Shown here piece by piece: positions 1 through 6,655 of a stretch of 9,094 nt of DNA; positions within the stretch are counted from its first letter, which is position 1, and the number at the start of each line of letters is the position of its first letter. Below the pieces are notes generated by a model, which had not been told where the DNA came from, did not search any database, and was given only the letters and a program-made list of their open reading frames with translations. The position numbers were made by a program, and so were the translations under genes. Source of the stretch: GCA-965745 sp046704525 (GTDB taxonomy: Archaea > Thermoplasmatota > Thermoplasmata > Thermoplasmatales > Thermoplasmataceae); NCBI GenBank assembly GCA_046704525.1, contig JBJKRS010000046.1, positions 1 through 9,094 of the forward strand, given 5' to 3'.

Positions 1-61
1 CGGCAAAAGTCTTCTCCTTGCCGTCAATCTTTATCTTGAGGTCATAGCTCTTGAACTTCAT
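1..61 (-). CDS. Probable M1-family aminopeptidase, N-terminal fragment (runs off the left edge)
   Basis: Only the first 20 codons are present, read leftwards from an ATG at 61-59. The peptide is MKFKSYDLKIKIDGKEKTFA, and the next codon starts with G. The pattern YDL-x-I-x-I-D ... K-T-F-x-(G) matches the opening beta-strand of M1 zinc aminopeptidases, including the tricorn-interacting factors F2/F3 of Thermoplasma that trim peptides in the cytoplasm. An in-frame ATG 15 nt upstream (76-74) is possible, but the TATA-like box at 90-97 fits the start at 61 better because it lies about 30 nt upstream, as for a leaderless or nearly leaderless transcript. The catalytic HExxH region lies outside the window, so the assignment depends on a short N-terminal resemblance. 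The reading frame itself is fairly secure. Confidence 0.5.
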   Translation of the reverse strand, partial: MKFKSYDLKIKIDGKEKTFA

Positions 62-89
62 AGGAATCTTCTGCATATACGGGAAGCGG

Positions 90-97
90 ATATAACT
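90..97 (-). promoter_or_regulatory. TATA-like box for the leftward aminopeptidase gene
   Basis: On the minus strand this reads AGTTATAT. It sits about 30 nt upstream of the ATG at 61, the usual archaeal TATA-to-start spacing for leaderless or short-leader mRNAs. No Shine-Dalgarno motif is evident between it and the start. Inferred from position and composition only. Confidence 0.4.
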
Positions 98-101
98 CTG
101 A

Positions 102-126
102 TGCGGCCAATCCCCTTGCGGCCAAT
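102..126. repeat. 10-bp perfect direct repeat in the divergent spacer
   Basis: TGCGGCCAAT occurs at 102-111 and again at 117-126, a 15-bp period. The pair lies just upstream of the leftward TATA-like box and inside the spacer between two divergent genes, so it is placed where a regulator of either gene could bind. The rest of 62-234 holds no convincing ORF; it also contains a short CTCTAGAG palindrome at 159-166. Confidence 0.45.
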
Positions 127-215
127 GGCAGGTTCTTGCTGGATGCCTGCAACGGCTCCTCTAGAGCATTGCCTTGCCTTGTTTCCCTAACATATTAGGC
201 TCACGATATTTCTCT

Positions 216-224
216 AAAGGAGGA
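216..224 (+). promoter_or_regulatory. Strong Shine-Dalgarno sequence
   Basis: AAAGGAGGA ends 10 nt before the ATG at 235 and is close to a perfect anti-16S match. It fixes the start of the downstream membrane protein gene and implies a leadered transcript. The promoter is unclear: an AT-rich stretch around 188-197 (TAACATATTA) is the best TATA candidate, but it would place the transcription start close to, or inside, the Shine-Dalgarno sequence. Confidence 0.7.
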
Positions 225-234
225 TTTTTCTGGT

Positions 235-1368
235 ATGCAATATGAATTTAGGGGTCCGGTCAGGCTTGCAATGCTGGCAGTCCCGATTCTGGCCCTGGCT
301 GCCTTCCTTTATTCTGCCGACTTCTCATTCTACATCCTCCCTCTTCGTCTGGTGGAATCGCTTTACCTGTACTCCGGGATTTTCCTATTGATCCTGGCCG
401 CAGGGCTCTATGCCCTCAAGGAGATGGAAAAGGGACACAATGACGGGATTTCCGGGATCAGGCGTTTCATTGCAAGAGGTCTTGGTGTCCTGTGGATAGT
501 CGATGGAGTCCTGCAGCTGCAGCCTCAGATGGCTTTCGGCTTTGGGCAGTTCGTGCTGCATTCATCTGAATCATCACTCCCCTCGCCCCTGGCTCCCGCC
601 ATGCAGCATCTCGTATACCTGTGGTCAGGCCATGAGGTACTTCTCAATGCTGCGTCAGGAGCTTTCCAGATATTTATTGGAATGGCACTCCTTACCCTGG
701 CCTCACGCAGGAGCGTGAAACTGGTGGCTGCTGTCTCGCTGTTCTGGAGCATGGGACTATGGATTGCGGGAGAGGGAATGGGTGGAATACTGTCCGGAGG
801 ATCATCATTTATCACTGGATTTCCCGGGTCCGCTCTTCTCTACGCCGTGGGTTCAGCAATTCTCATTGCCAGTATGCCTGAGGTTGCAGCAAGAAGAACC
901 GCAATTGCTGCGATGTCCATTATATTCGCACTATCTGCAATTATCCAGGCTCTTCCTTCAAGTGGGTTCTGGACCTCCGGTGCACTTGGCCTTATTCCCT
1001 CGGGGCTGAGCGTGAATCCCCAGCCTGGATTCATGGTCCCTTTCATGGCATTCTTCCAGCATGTGCTCTCTATTCAGTGGGTACCCTGGAATCTGATCTT
1101 TATTGCCTTGCTCTCTGCAGTCTCCGCTCTCTGGGTCTTCAAGCCCGGCATTGCCGTTCCGGCAACACTGATCCTGGCTGCTTTCACATGGGTTGTCGGG
1201 CAGGATTTCGGCGTATTCGGGTTCTATAGCACTGATCTCAATACAGCCCCTGTTGTCGCGCTTTTCTGCATATCACTCAGTCTCAGCCGGGAAAGAAGCA
1301 TTGCCGGGAAAGAGACAGCATCACTCCACCATGAACCGGCAGGCACTGGTCAGACTGGCAATTCTTAA
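235..1368 (+). CDS. Polytopic membrane protein of unknown function with an internal duplication
   Basis: I do not recognise a named family. The 377-residue protein has roughly nine or ten hydrophobic segments (about 11-28, 37-61, 82-104, 135-155, 163-182, 198-214, 221-240, 283-302, 307-328, 335-350) and a short hydrophilic C-terminal tail with two histidines. The two halves look related. The first has LWIVDGVLQLQPQM (86-99), an aromatic/His-rich segment with N138, and WIAGEGMGGILSGG (176-189) followed by TGFPGSALLY (194-203). The second has ALSAIIQALPSSGFW (232-246), a matching segment with QH and N286, and WVVGQDFGVFG (319-329) followed by TDLNTAPVVALF (333-344). From memory, a similar W-x-x-G-[EQ]-x-x-G motif occurs in uncharacterised actinobacterial membrane proteins. 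The start is set by the Shine-Dalgarno sequence ten bases upstream. sua5 follows after 30 nt on the same strand and may be cotranscribed. No substrate or enzymatic role can be read from the sequence. Confidence 0.85.
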   Translation: MQYEFRGPVRLAMLAVPILALAAFLYSADFSFYILPLRLVESLYLYSGIFLLILAAGLYALKEMEKGHNDGISGIRRFIARGLGVLWIVDGVLQLQPQMAFGFGQFVLHSSESSLPSPLAPAMQHLVYLWSGHEVLLNAASGAFQIFIGMALLTLASRRSVKLVAAVSLFWSMGLWIAGEGMGGILSGGSSFITGFPGSALLYAVGSAILIASMPEVAARRTAIAAMSIIFALSAIIQALPSSGFWTSGALGLIPSGLSVNPQPGFMVPFMAFFQHVLSIQWVPWNLIFIALLSAVSALWVFKPGIAVPATLILAAFTWVVGQDFGVFGFYSTDLNTAPVVALFCISLSLSRERSIAGKETASLHHEPAGTGQTGNS

Positions 1369-1398
1369 CATCCAATTCAGGATATCTGCCAGCTTACA

Positions 1399-2442
1399 AT
1401 GACCGTAGTGCGGAAGACAGATCAGGTAAGCCCTGACGCAGGCGTACTGAGGGAAGCGGCCTCTATCATACGGAACGGTGGAACAGTAGTGTTCCCAACC
1501 GAAACAGTGTACGGCCTGGGAGCCAATGCGCTCTCATCCGAGGCATGCGACGGCATTTTCCGGGCCAAGAAGAGGCCAGCAGACAACCCCTTGATAGTGC
1601 ATGTGGACAGCATGGAGCAGTTCCGTGAGATATGCATCGGCGTCGACCGGAATCTTGAGCGATCGCTGAGCACTATATGGCCTGGCCCGCTTACGGTTCT
1701 GGCCAGGAGTTGCGGCAGGATCCCTGACAACGTGGCTGCAGGCCTTGAGACGGTTGCAGTCAGAATGCCCGCCAATCCTGTGGCACTTGGAATAATAAAG
1801 CTGGCCGGTGTCCCGGTGGCTGCCCCCAGCGCCAACATTGCCACAAGGCCCAGCATTGTGGACTCCTCTGAGGCCATAGAAGAGCTGGACGGAAGGGTAG
1901 ACATGATCGTGGACGCTGGACCGACCTTCTTCGGTATTGAATCCACAATCATCAACACGTTAAGGCATCCGGTGGAACTCATGCGCCCCGGTGCTTTCGA
2001 TCAGGATGAGCTCGCAAAGCACTTTGGCAGGGTCGAGATCAGCAGGAATGCCCGGGGCCTGTCAGAATCATCCACAGCCATAACCCCCGGGATGAAGTAC
2101 AAGCACTACTCCCCGGACAGGGATCTTTACATTATGGACACCGCAGAAGAATGCGACAGCCGCCTGAAGGAATGCATCGAGCGTGGAGCAGTCCTCATTG
2201 GAAGCGATGAGTGGATATCTTCCAGGGGAGGTGGAATCTCGCTGGGCTCGGGAAAAGACCTTTACTCGATTGCGAGGAACCTTTTCCCGTCTTTCAGGAA
2301 GCTTGACAAGTCAGGTGCTAGGTGCGGCATCATACAGGCATTCCAGGAAAGGGGAGTAGGCCTCGCCATAATGAACAGGATAAGGAAGGCCTCCTCGGGA
2401 ACTCTGGACAGCTGTGATGGGCTGGACGCAATCTGTCGTTGA
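1399..2442 (+). CDS. sua5: Threonylcarbamoyl-AMP synthase, two-domain Sua5 type
   Basis: Sua5 makes threonylcarbamoyl-AMP from threonine, bicarbonate and ATP in the cytoplasm. The KEOPS/Kae1 complex then transfers the group to A37 of ANN-decoding tRNAs (t6A). The YrdC domain fills about residues 10-205 and shows all expected motifs: FPTETVYGLGANAL (32-45), FRAKKRPADNPL (54-65), WPGPLTVL (94-101), VAVRMP (119-124), APSAN (142-146) and ESTIIN...VELMRPGA (181-199). The linker that closes over the active site, TPGMKYKHYSPD (229-240), is intact. A C-terminal Sua5 domain follows (about 245-347) with the usual glycine/arginine-rich end (RGVGLAIMNRIRKAS, 318-332). The length, 347 residues, is normal for archaeal and Bacillus-type Sua5. 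The gene starts 30 nt after the membrane protein gene; a weak AGGA at 1379-1382 and an AT-rich TTCTTAACA just upstream leave both cotranscription and an own promoter open. It ends seven bases from the convergent permease gene. Confidence 0.96.
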   Translation: MTVVRKTDQVSPDAGVLREAASIIRNGGTVVFPTETVYGLGANALSSEACDGIFRAKKRPADNPLIVHVDSMEQFREICIGVDRNLERSLSTIWPGPLTVLARSCGRIPDNVAAGLETVAVRMPANPVALGIIKLAGVPVAAPSANIATRPSIVDSSEAIEELDGRVDMIVDAGPTFFGIESTIINTLRHPVELMRPGAFDQDELAKHFGRVEISRNARGLSESSTAITPGMKYKHYSPDRDLYIMDTAEECDSRLKECIERGAVLIGSDEWISSRGGGISLGSGKDLYSIARNLFPSFRKLDKSGARCGIIQAFQERGVGLAIMNRIRKASSGTLDSCDGLDAICR

Positions 2443-2449
2443 GCCCCGG

Positions 2450-4282
2450 TCACTTGCTGATCACGCCGGTCCGTTTCAGGATGAAAACGTCTATGAAGAG
2501 GTTTTCCGCAATTAGTATGGGCCCGAGAACGAGCACTGCCTGGAACAGGTAGGTGTGCGGGATTGTTATGAAGGCCTGGAGTGCTATGTACGGAACCTCA
2601 GGTACCGAGGCAGTTGTGGTGGTGATCGAATATGAGAGGAAGGCCACCAGGTCGAAAAGTATGGTAAAGACCTGAAGTCCCAGGGAGCCAAGCCTGAACA
2701 GGTCATAAATCAGGTACCCAAAGACAAGCGCCAAAATTCCGAAGAGCACAACAGACGGGGTTACAAAGTACTCTCCTGCGGCAGTCATCAGCGAGAAGAG
2801 CGCAACAAAGAGAGGCAGCGCGTCAGACCTGCGGAGGGTCCTTATTCTGGCCTTCCTGAGCCACAGTGGCGCCATGTTTATCAGCGCCAGGCTGAAGAGG
2901 GCCATGAAGTCCACGATGCTAACCAGGAAATTCTGGCCTGCCAGTGACAGGATCCCGATGAACACAATGCTGAACAGCCATGAAGCGGAAGTTATTGACT
3001 GCGGCAGGAATCCGTCCTCTCCCAGGGACCTCAGGTGCCTGGATGAGGCTACAAAGGCGGTGACGAATGTTCCTACCGTTGATATCAGGAAGGCTATTGA
3101 CATGGCAAGGGCACCTGTGTTTCCCAGGAAAAGCCTTGAGATTGTCACTGCGGGTATAGATGCCTGGTCCACAATCTGCTGGCTTGGATGGGCTGAAAGG
3201 ACCGCTATGGCGTAGAAGATCTCGACGGCAGAACCGACGGATACTGCAAGCACCATCGTAAGGGGGAGGTAGTTGTCCTTCGTGATCCTGAATTTCTTCC
3301 AGTTGAACAGGTTGATTTCAACCTCGGGCATTGCCTCTTTCTCGACGCTCTGGATCTCCTGGAAGCCGAAGAACAGTAGGTAGACGTAACCCACATTCAC
3401 AATGAGGTCCACAGGCCAGTTGGATGGCACAGGCAGAAGGCCGCCAAGTTTCCAGCCGGTAACGTTTCCCAGGAGGACTGTCTGGCTTATCATGATGCCG
3501 GCAAGGATCAGCACAAGGAAAACCTGGACGAACCCGATCAGCCTTATGTAGCGCTTCTCGAAGAATGCGTTCATGACGAACCAGAAGCCGAACAGCCCGA
3601 TCACTGATACGACCACGATGTTGATCTCGAACCCTCCGATGGAGAAGCCCCTGAGGACACCCGGAAAAATCTGAAAATCGAAACTGCTGAATAGCAGTGC
3701 GGAGTAAGCAGCGAGGGCCGTATTGGCGAGCCACAGGGACAGCCTCGTCAGGAAGTATCTCAGACTCTTTGCGCCCGTCGCACTTCGCACAAATGAAGGG
3801 CCGCCAACAGCGTCCAGTTTCTTCTCATACGCATGCCTGTACATGGACCCGTAGTTCTTTGCCATCAGGGTGGAGAGAGTGGCTGAAATGACCAGCGATG
3901 CGATGGAAACCAGTTCGTACTGGAGTATGTTCTCGGGCACCAGCACAAAGAGAGGGGAGGCGATTGTGGCCGCCATTCCTATGGAGAGGACGCTGAAGAA
4001 TCCCAGGAGGGGCCTGCTTACGGATCTCCTTACAGGTCTCGTGAACTTCACCTTGAGGGCGCCAGTCAGGGATGATATCAGCTGTACCCCCGTAACAAGG
4101 GCGGCAAAGAACGAAAGGAGGACTATGGGCGCATAGAGGACGATGTCTCCCTTGACAAAGTATCCGGCTATGGTTCCGAGTATATAGTCGGCAGCAAAGA
4201 AAGTCACTCCAGCCCCAACAACGGCTGCCGCGATCTTGTACGCGAATGCCAGTTTCCTCAGGAGCCTCCTCCTTACAGCCAT
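2450..4282 (-). CDS. APC-superfamily (amino acid permease-like) transporter, enlarged
   Basis: A 610-residue protein with about 12-14 hydrophobic segments. Two hallmarks of the amino acid-polyamine-organocation superfamily are clear: FFGFQEIQSVEKEAMPE (304-320), the helix and loop normally read as GFE-x(6)-EE-x-x-nP, and SSRHLRSLGEDGFLP (413-427), the equivalent of the R-x(4)-a-x-DG-hLP loop. The segment MNAFFEKRYIRLIGFVQVFLVLI (237-259) fits the helix before the first hallmark. VVGAGVTFF (21-29) may be the unwound part of helix 1. The family is usually 430-550 residues; here the region before residue 235 is about 100 residues longer than expected, including a charged cytoplasmic-looking stretch (140-180). 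Substrate cannot be told; amino acid uptake by proton coupling is the family default. The start is three bases after the stop of the upstream membrane protein gene, whose TAG overlaps an AGGA motif, so translational coupling is likely. Confidence 0.85.
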   Translation of the reverse strand: MAVRRRLLRKLAFAYKIAAAVVGAGVTFFAADYILGTIAGYFVKGDIVLYAPIVLLSFFAALVTGVQLISSLTGALKVKFTRPVRRSVSRPLLGFFSVLSIGMAATIASPLFVLVPENILQYELVSIASLVISATLSTLMAKNYGSMYRHAYEKKLDAVGGPSFVRSATGAKSLRYFLTRLSLWLANTALAAYSALLFSSFDFQIFPGVLRGFSIGGFEINIVVVSVIGLFGFWFVMNAFFEKRYIRLIGFVQVFLVLILAGIMISQTVLLGNVTGWKLGGLLPVPSNWPVDLIVNVGYVYLLFFGFQEIQSVEKEAMPEVEINLFNWKKFRITKDNYLPLTMVLAVSVGSAVEIFYAIAVLSAHPSQQIVDQASIPAVTISRLFLGNTGALAMSIAFLISTVGTFVTAFVASSRHLRSLGEDGFLPQSITSASWLFSIVFIGILSLAGQNFLVSIVDFMALFSLALINMAPLWLRKARIRTLRRSDALPLFVALFSLMTAAGEYFVTPSVVLFGILALVFGYLIYDLFRLGSLGLQVFTILFDLVAFLSYSITTTTASVPEVPYIALQAFITIPHTYLFQAVLVLGPILIAENLFIDVFILKRTGVISK

Positions 4283-4285
4283 GTC

Positions 4286-4753
4286 CTATCTGTACCTCAG
4301 CCCAGAGTTAGTGATCAGATCGGCCGATTCACGCAACACGTAGAAGGCCGCTGAGAGAAGCACTATGGAGAGTATGAAATCGGCCAGGAGGACTATGGTG
4401 AAATAAGGGAGCGCATTGATCAGGTACATCTGGGTGGATTCGAAATAGGCCAGAAGCGATGACGGGCCGTTGAACCCTCCAAGTGACGGGGCAAGTATGC
4501 CTATTCCAAGGAAGAGGAGCATTGAAGCCAGCACTATTTCGCCCGCAGCCATGGCAAGCTGTGGTATGACATTCTTCCTTGGCCGCTTGAATAGGTCGAT
4601 GAAGGCTTCAACCTCATCGTCCTGCATCGTCTTGATCCTTTCCCGTACTTTGTCCTGGCACTCTACTGAATTCCCGCAGAGCAGCATAACGGACTTTACT
4701 GACAGGACAACTTCACCCAGGGACTCATCCAAGTTTCTGTCTTGACTATCCAT
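4286..4753 (-). CDS. Small two-helix membrane protein, probable partner of the APC permease
   Basis: Unrecognised 155-residue protein. An acidic, charged N-terminal region (1-60) contains two close cysteines (C26 and C32, LCGNSVEC) and ends in a basic KRPRKN stretch at the membrane border. Two long hydrophobic segments follow (about 63-90 and 112-140), joined by a short Ser/Gly/Phe-rich loop, then a short polar tail. This suggests a protein with both ends on the same side, probably the cytoplasm given the basic KRPRK next to helix 1. It is first in an operon with the permease: only three bases separate its stop from the permease start. Constant membership in that operon across relatives would point to an accessory or regulatory subunit; here that is inference from adjacency. 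Start chosen from the Shine-Dalgarno motifs and TATA-like box just upstream. Confidence 0.8.
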   Translation of the reverse strand: MDSQDRNLDESLGEVVLSVKSVMLLCGNSVECQDKVRERIKTMQDDEVEAFIDLFKRPRKNVIPQLAMAAGEIVLASMLLFLGIGILAPSLGGFNGPSSLLAYFESTQMYLINALPYFTIVLLADFILSIVLLSAAFYVLRESADLITNSGLRYR

Positions 4754-4756
4754 CAG

Positions 4757-4807
4757 ACCTCGACTCCTGTAATGTGGTACACTCCAGATTCAATGGACTC
4801 TTTAAGC
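4757..4807 (-). promoter_or_regulatory. Promoter and ribosome binding site of the permease operon
   Basis: Read on the minus strand, GCTTAAAG (4807-4800) is a TATA-like box. It predicts transcription starting near 4777, giving a leader of about 24 nt. That leader carries AGGAG (4768-4764, 10 nt before the ATG) and GAGGT (4761-4757). The spacing is self-consistent for a leadered mRNA, unlike the leaderless-looking genes on the plus strand. Between this promoter and the next one (4808-4931) I see no ORF, only an 8-bp palindrome GTGCGCAC at 4831-4838. Confidence 0.5.
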
Positions 4808-4931
4808 TTTGGTGATTCTGGAGGTTGCATGTGCGCACGATCAGGCCCAGCTGCCATCGCCACAGATTGCCCTGCATAGCGGATGGGTGGCATGAATTGC
4901 GCTTTTTGATCCTTTAACCACTGGCGTCCAA

Positions 4932-4939
4932 TTTTAATA
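4932..4939 (+). promoter_or_regulatory. TATA-like box for the 378-residue unknown gene
   Basis: TTTTAATA is centred about 27 nt before the ATG at 4963, so transcription should start at or next to the start codon (leaderless). No good Shine-Dalgarno sequence is present; a weak AGGGG at 4955-4959 is too close to be convincing. Confidence 0.6.
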
Positions 4940-4962
4940 AGAAGTTCGATCTATAGGGGCAG

Positions 4963-6099
4963 ATGATTCCTGACGCACAGTCGAAGACTCTTGACAATGA
5001 AGCACTGTTCAGGAGCGTCATTACGGATCTTTACGAGGCGGTGCTGTTTTCAAACAGGCAGGATCAGTCCACCAAGCAGATAGATGAGCTGAATTCCAGG
5101 AGGACTGAGAAACTTGCAGATGTAGATGAACTTCAGAAAGATATAACGCACCCTCTCAAGAAATATTTCGAGGAAAACCCCTCGGAATCCTTCAAGCAGG
5201 CCAGCGAATCCATCTCCAAGTTTGTGAGAAAAGCACTTGACCAGTACAAGGACAGGCTGAGCGCAGAATTTCTTGCACGTGAGGGCGAGATCGAGTCGAC
5301 AAATCTCTCATACGTGACGAAGGCCCAGAAGGGCATAGAGTCCTTCCTTTTCTCACAGCCCATTCCCATAGACGAAAGTGCAACATACGTCAAGTATGTG
5401 AGCGGAGGCTACCAGGCAGTGAGAAAGGTGCAGTGCCAGGGGGACATTGAATATGACATCATCCTAAACACGGCCAAGACAGATTTGCTGGAAGATCCAC
5501 TCTATTTCTCCGGCCTGTACAAGGGCCTGAGGATACCCATAAGGCAGTCTACTTCATGGATTACCAAGGAGACAGTTGTTGACAGGGAAAAGGTGGACAG
5601 TTACCTCCTAGTGAGCGCTGAATTTGCCCACGGAACAACAATAGCAGTGTTCAGGGACGACGAGAACAGGTCAGAGTTCAGGTTTGTGCTTTCTGGCGCT
5701 GGAGACCAGGCCGTTTTCGCAATTGAGTACAAGGACGAGCAGGAGAACGTTGACATAAATTCACACCCCGCTCTGCAGAACTATGTGGATTCATCAGCCG
5801 TGAGGGAAGCGCTCACAAAGCTTGCCGCCTCAATAAAGCTGCTTCGCGCCAATCCGGTGAAGATATCCTCACTCCTGCTTGACGGGGAGGACATACTCAC
5901 CGCGCAGAACTTCAGGAAACTCTCTGACCGGGTTTTTTCCATCCTTGGCGACAGGATAAGGGAAGGGATTGAGCCTTTCATGCACAAGAAGCATGTGCTG
6001 GAGGACCTGGAGCTAGATGGTCAGAAAGTTTCGGACCGACTGAAATTCCTTGGATTCTATGACAGCGAAGTGCAGAAGGCAATGACCTCAGCCCTTTGA
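4963..6099 (+). CDS. Conserved-looking soluble protein of unknown function, helical N-terminus with beta-rich core
   Basis: I do not recognise this 378-residue protein. It has no signal peptide and no membrane segment, so it should be cytoplasmic. Residues 12-130 are charged and helix-prone with coiled-coil character (ELNSRRTEKLADVDELQKD, 42-60; helices about 75-105). Residues 138-260 look beta-rich (YVKYVSGGYQAVRKVQ, VDSYLLVSAEF, TTIAVFRD, FRFVLSG, AVFAIEYKD). Residues 277-378 return to helices, with a basic MHKKHVLEDLELDGQK stretch. There is one cysteine (C158) and no Walker, nuclease, kinase or zinc-finger motif that I can find. It has its own leaderless-type promoter, is divergent from the permease operon, and ends 56 nt before purE, which has a separate predicted promoter. 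The architecture could suit a scaffold or an effector-binding protein, but no function can be claimed. Confidence 0.88.
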   Translation: MIPDAQSKTLDNEALFRSVITDLYEAVLFSNRQDQSTKQIDELNSRRTEKLADVDELQKDITHPLKKYFEENPSESFKQASESISKFVRKALDQYKDRLSAEFLAREGEIESTNLSYVTKAQKGIESFLFSQPIPIDESATYVKYVSGGYQAVRKVQCQGDIEYDIILNTAKTDLLEDPLYFSGLYKGLRIPIRQSTSWITKETVVDREKVDSYLLVSAEFAHGTTIAVFRDDENRSEFRFVLSGAGDQAVFAIEYKDEQENVDINSHPALQNYVDSSAVREALTKLAASIKLLRANPVKISSLLLDGEDILTAQNFRKLSDRVFSILGDRIREGIEPFMHKKHVLEDLELDGQKVSDRLKFLGFYDSEVQKAMTSAL

Positions 6100-6127
6100 C
6101 CACTGCACTGAGGGTGACTGGCGAAAT

Positions 6128-6135
6128 CTATTATT
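6128..6135 (+). promoter_or_regulatory. TATA-like box for purEK
   Basis: CTATTATT, preceded by a purine-rich GCGAAAT that could act as BRE, is centred about 25 nt before the purE ATG at 6156. There is no Shine-Dalgarno sequence in the gap, consistent with a leaderless purE transcript. Confidence 0.5.
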
Positions 6136-6155
6136 GATTAAGCGCATCTTGAAGC

Positions 6156-6635
6156 ATGCCTCTCGTCTCCGTCATAATGGGGAGCAAATCTGATTATGAG
6201 CACATGAGCGATGCCATTTCCACCCTGAAGGAATTCGGCGTTGAAACCGAGGCAAAGATAGTCTCAGCGCACAGGACTCCCCAGCTGATGTATGAATTTG
6301 CGACATCTGCAGCCGGCAGGGGAGTGGAAGTGATAATTGCCGGAGCTGGCGGCGCAGCGCATCTACCAGGAATGACAGCCTCAATGACCACTCTTCCTGT
6401 AATTGGAGTCCCGGTTCCGTCACGCAACCTCAAGGGCCTTGACTCACTTCTTTCAATTGTACAGATGCCTTCCGGAGTGCCAGTGGCAACAGTTGCAATA
6501 GGAAACTCAAAGAATGCCGCACTCCTGGCGCTTCGCATACTCTCCATAAAGCATGAGGACATCAGGAGAAAGATGTCTGAGTTCATGGAAAAGCAGAGAG
6601 ACACAGTAATGAAAACCAGGCTCGACCTGGACTGA
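6156..6635 (+). CDS. purE: N5-carboxyaminoimidazole ribonucleotide mutase (class I PurE)
   Basis: PurE moves the carboxyl group of N5-CAIR to C4 to give CAIR in de novo purine synthesis; it works as a cytoplasmic octamer in known cases. The 159-residue protein is full length. Motifs in order: MGSKSD (8-13, phosphate binding), SAHRTP (37-42) with the catalytic histidine H39, AGAGGAAHLPGM (62-73), GVPVPS (84-89), and QMPSGVPVATVAIG (103-116) leading to NSKNAALLA (117-125). The loop after AIG is two residues shorter than in E. coli (KAGAANAALLA) and is more like the short version I recall from Thermotoga. Together with the adjacent purK this marks it as the mutase (class I) rather than an AIR carboxylase (class II). 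The start at 6156 gives the family's normal N-terminus, with the glycine-rich motif eight residues in. Confidence 0.97.
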   Translation: MPLVSVIMGSKSDYEHMSDAISTLKEFGVETEAKIVSAHRTPQLMYEFATSAAGRGVEVIIAGAGGAAHLPGMTASMTTLPVIGVPVPSRNLKGLDSLLSIVQMPSGVPVATVAIGNSKNAALLALRILSIKHEDIRRKMSEFMEKQRDTVMKTRLDLD

Positions 6636-6637
6636 CC

Positions 6638-6643
6638 TGGAGG
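6638..6643 (+). promoter_or_regulatory. Shine-Dalgarno sequence for purK
   Basis: TGGAGG begins two bases after the purE stop and ends 12 nt before the purK ATG at 6656. An internal ribosome binding site in a 20-nt spacer supports purE and purK being translated from one mRNA. Confidence 0.6.
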
Positions 6644-6655
6644 CACTGAACGTCA

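Noticed and set aside
128..150. GCAGG/CCTGC inverted repeat in the left spacer as a hairpin
   Set aside because: Five-base arms with a 13-nt loop are within chance expectation.
1422..1982. 186-codon minus-strand frame inside sua5
   Set aside because: Fully antisense to highly conserved Sua5 motifs; composition follows from the opposite strand's codon bias.
3318..3734. 138-codon minus-strand frame inside the permease
   Set aside because: Same strand but wrong frame; Arg/Pro/Cys-rich translation typical of a frame-shifted membrane gene, while the permease frame is intact through this stretch.
4808..4931. Possible small RNA or riboswitch in the permease/unknown-gene spacer
   Set aside because: Only an 8-bp palindrome (GTGCGCAC) and weak partial repeats are visible; no stable stem series or known riboswitch consensus.
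6498..6530. Two-residue shortening in the PurE loop after AIG considered as a defect
   Set aside because: Short versions of this loop occur in other thermophile PurE proteins as I recall them (e.g. Thermotoga), and all catalytic motifs are intact.
6194..6646. 150-codon minus-strand frame inside purE
   Set aside because: Antisense to a complete, conserved PurE; no promoter, ribosome binding site or family resemblance.
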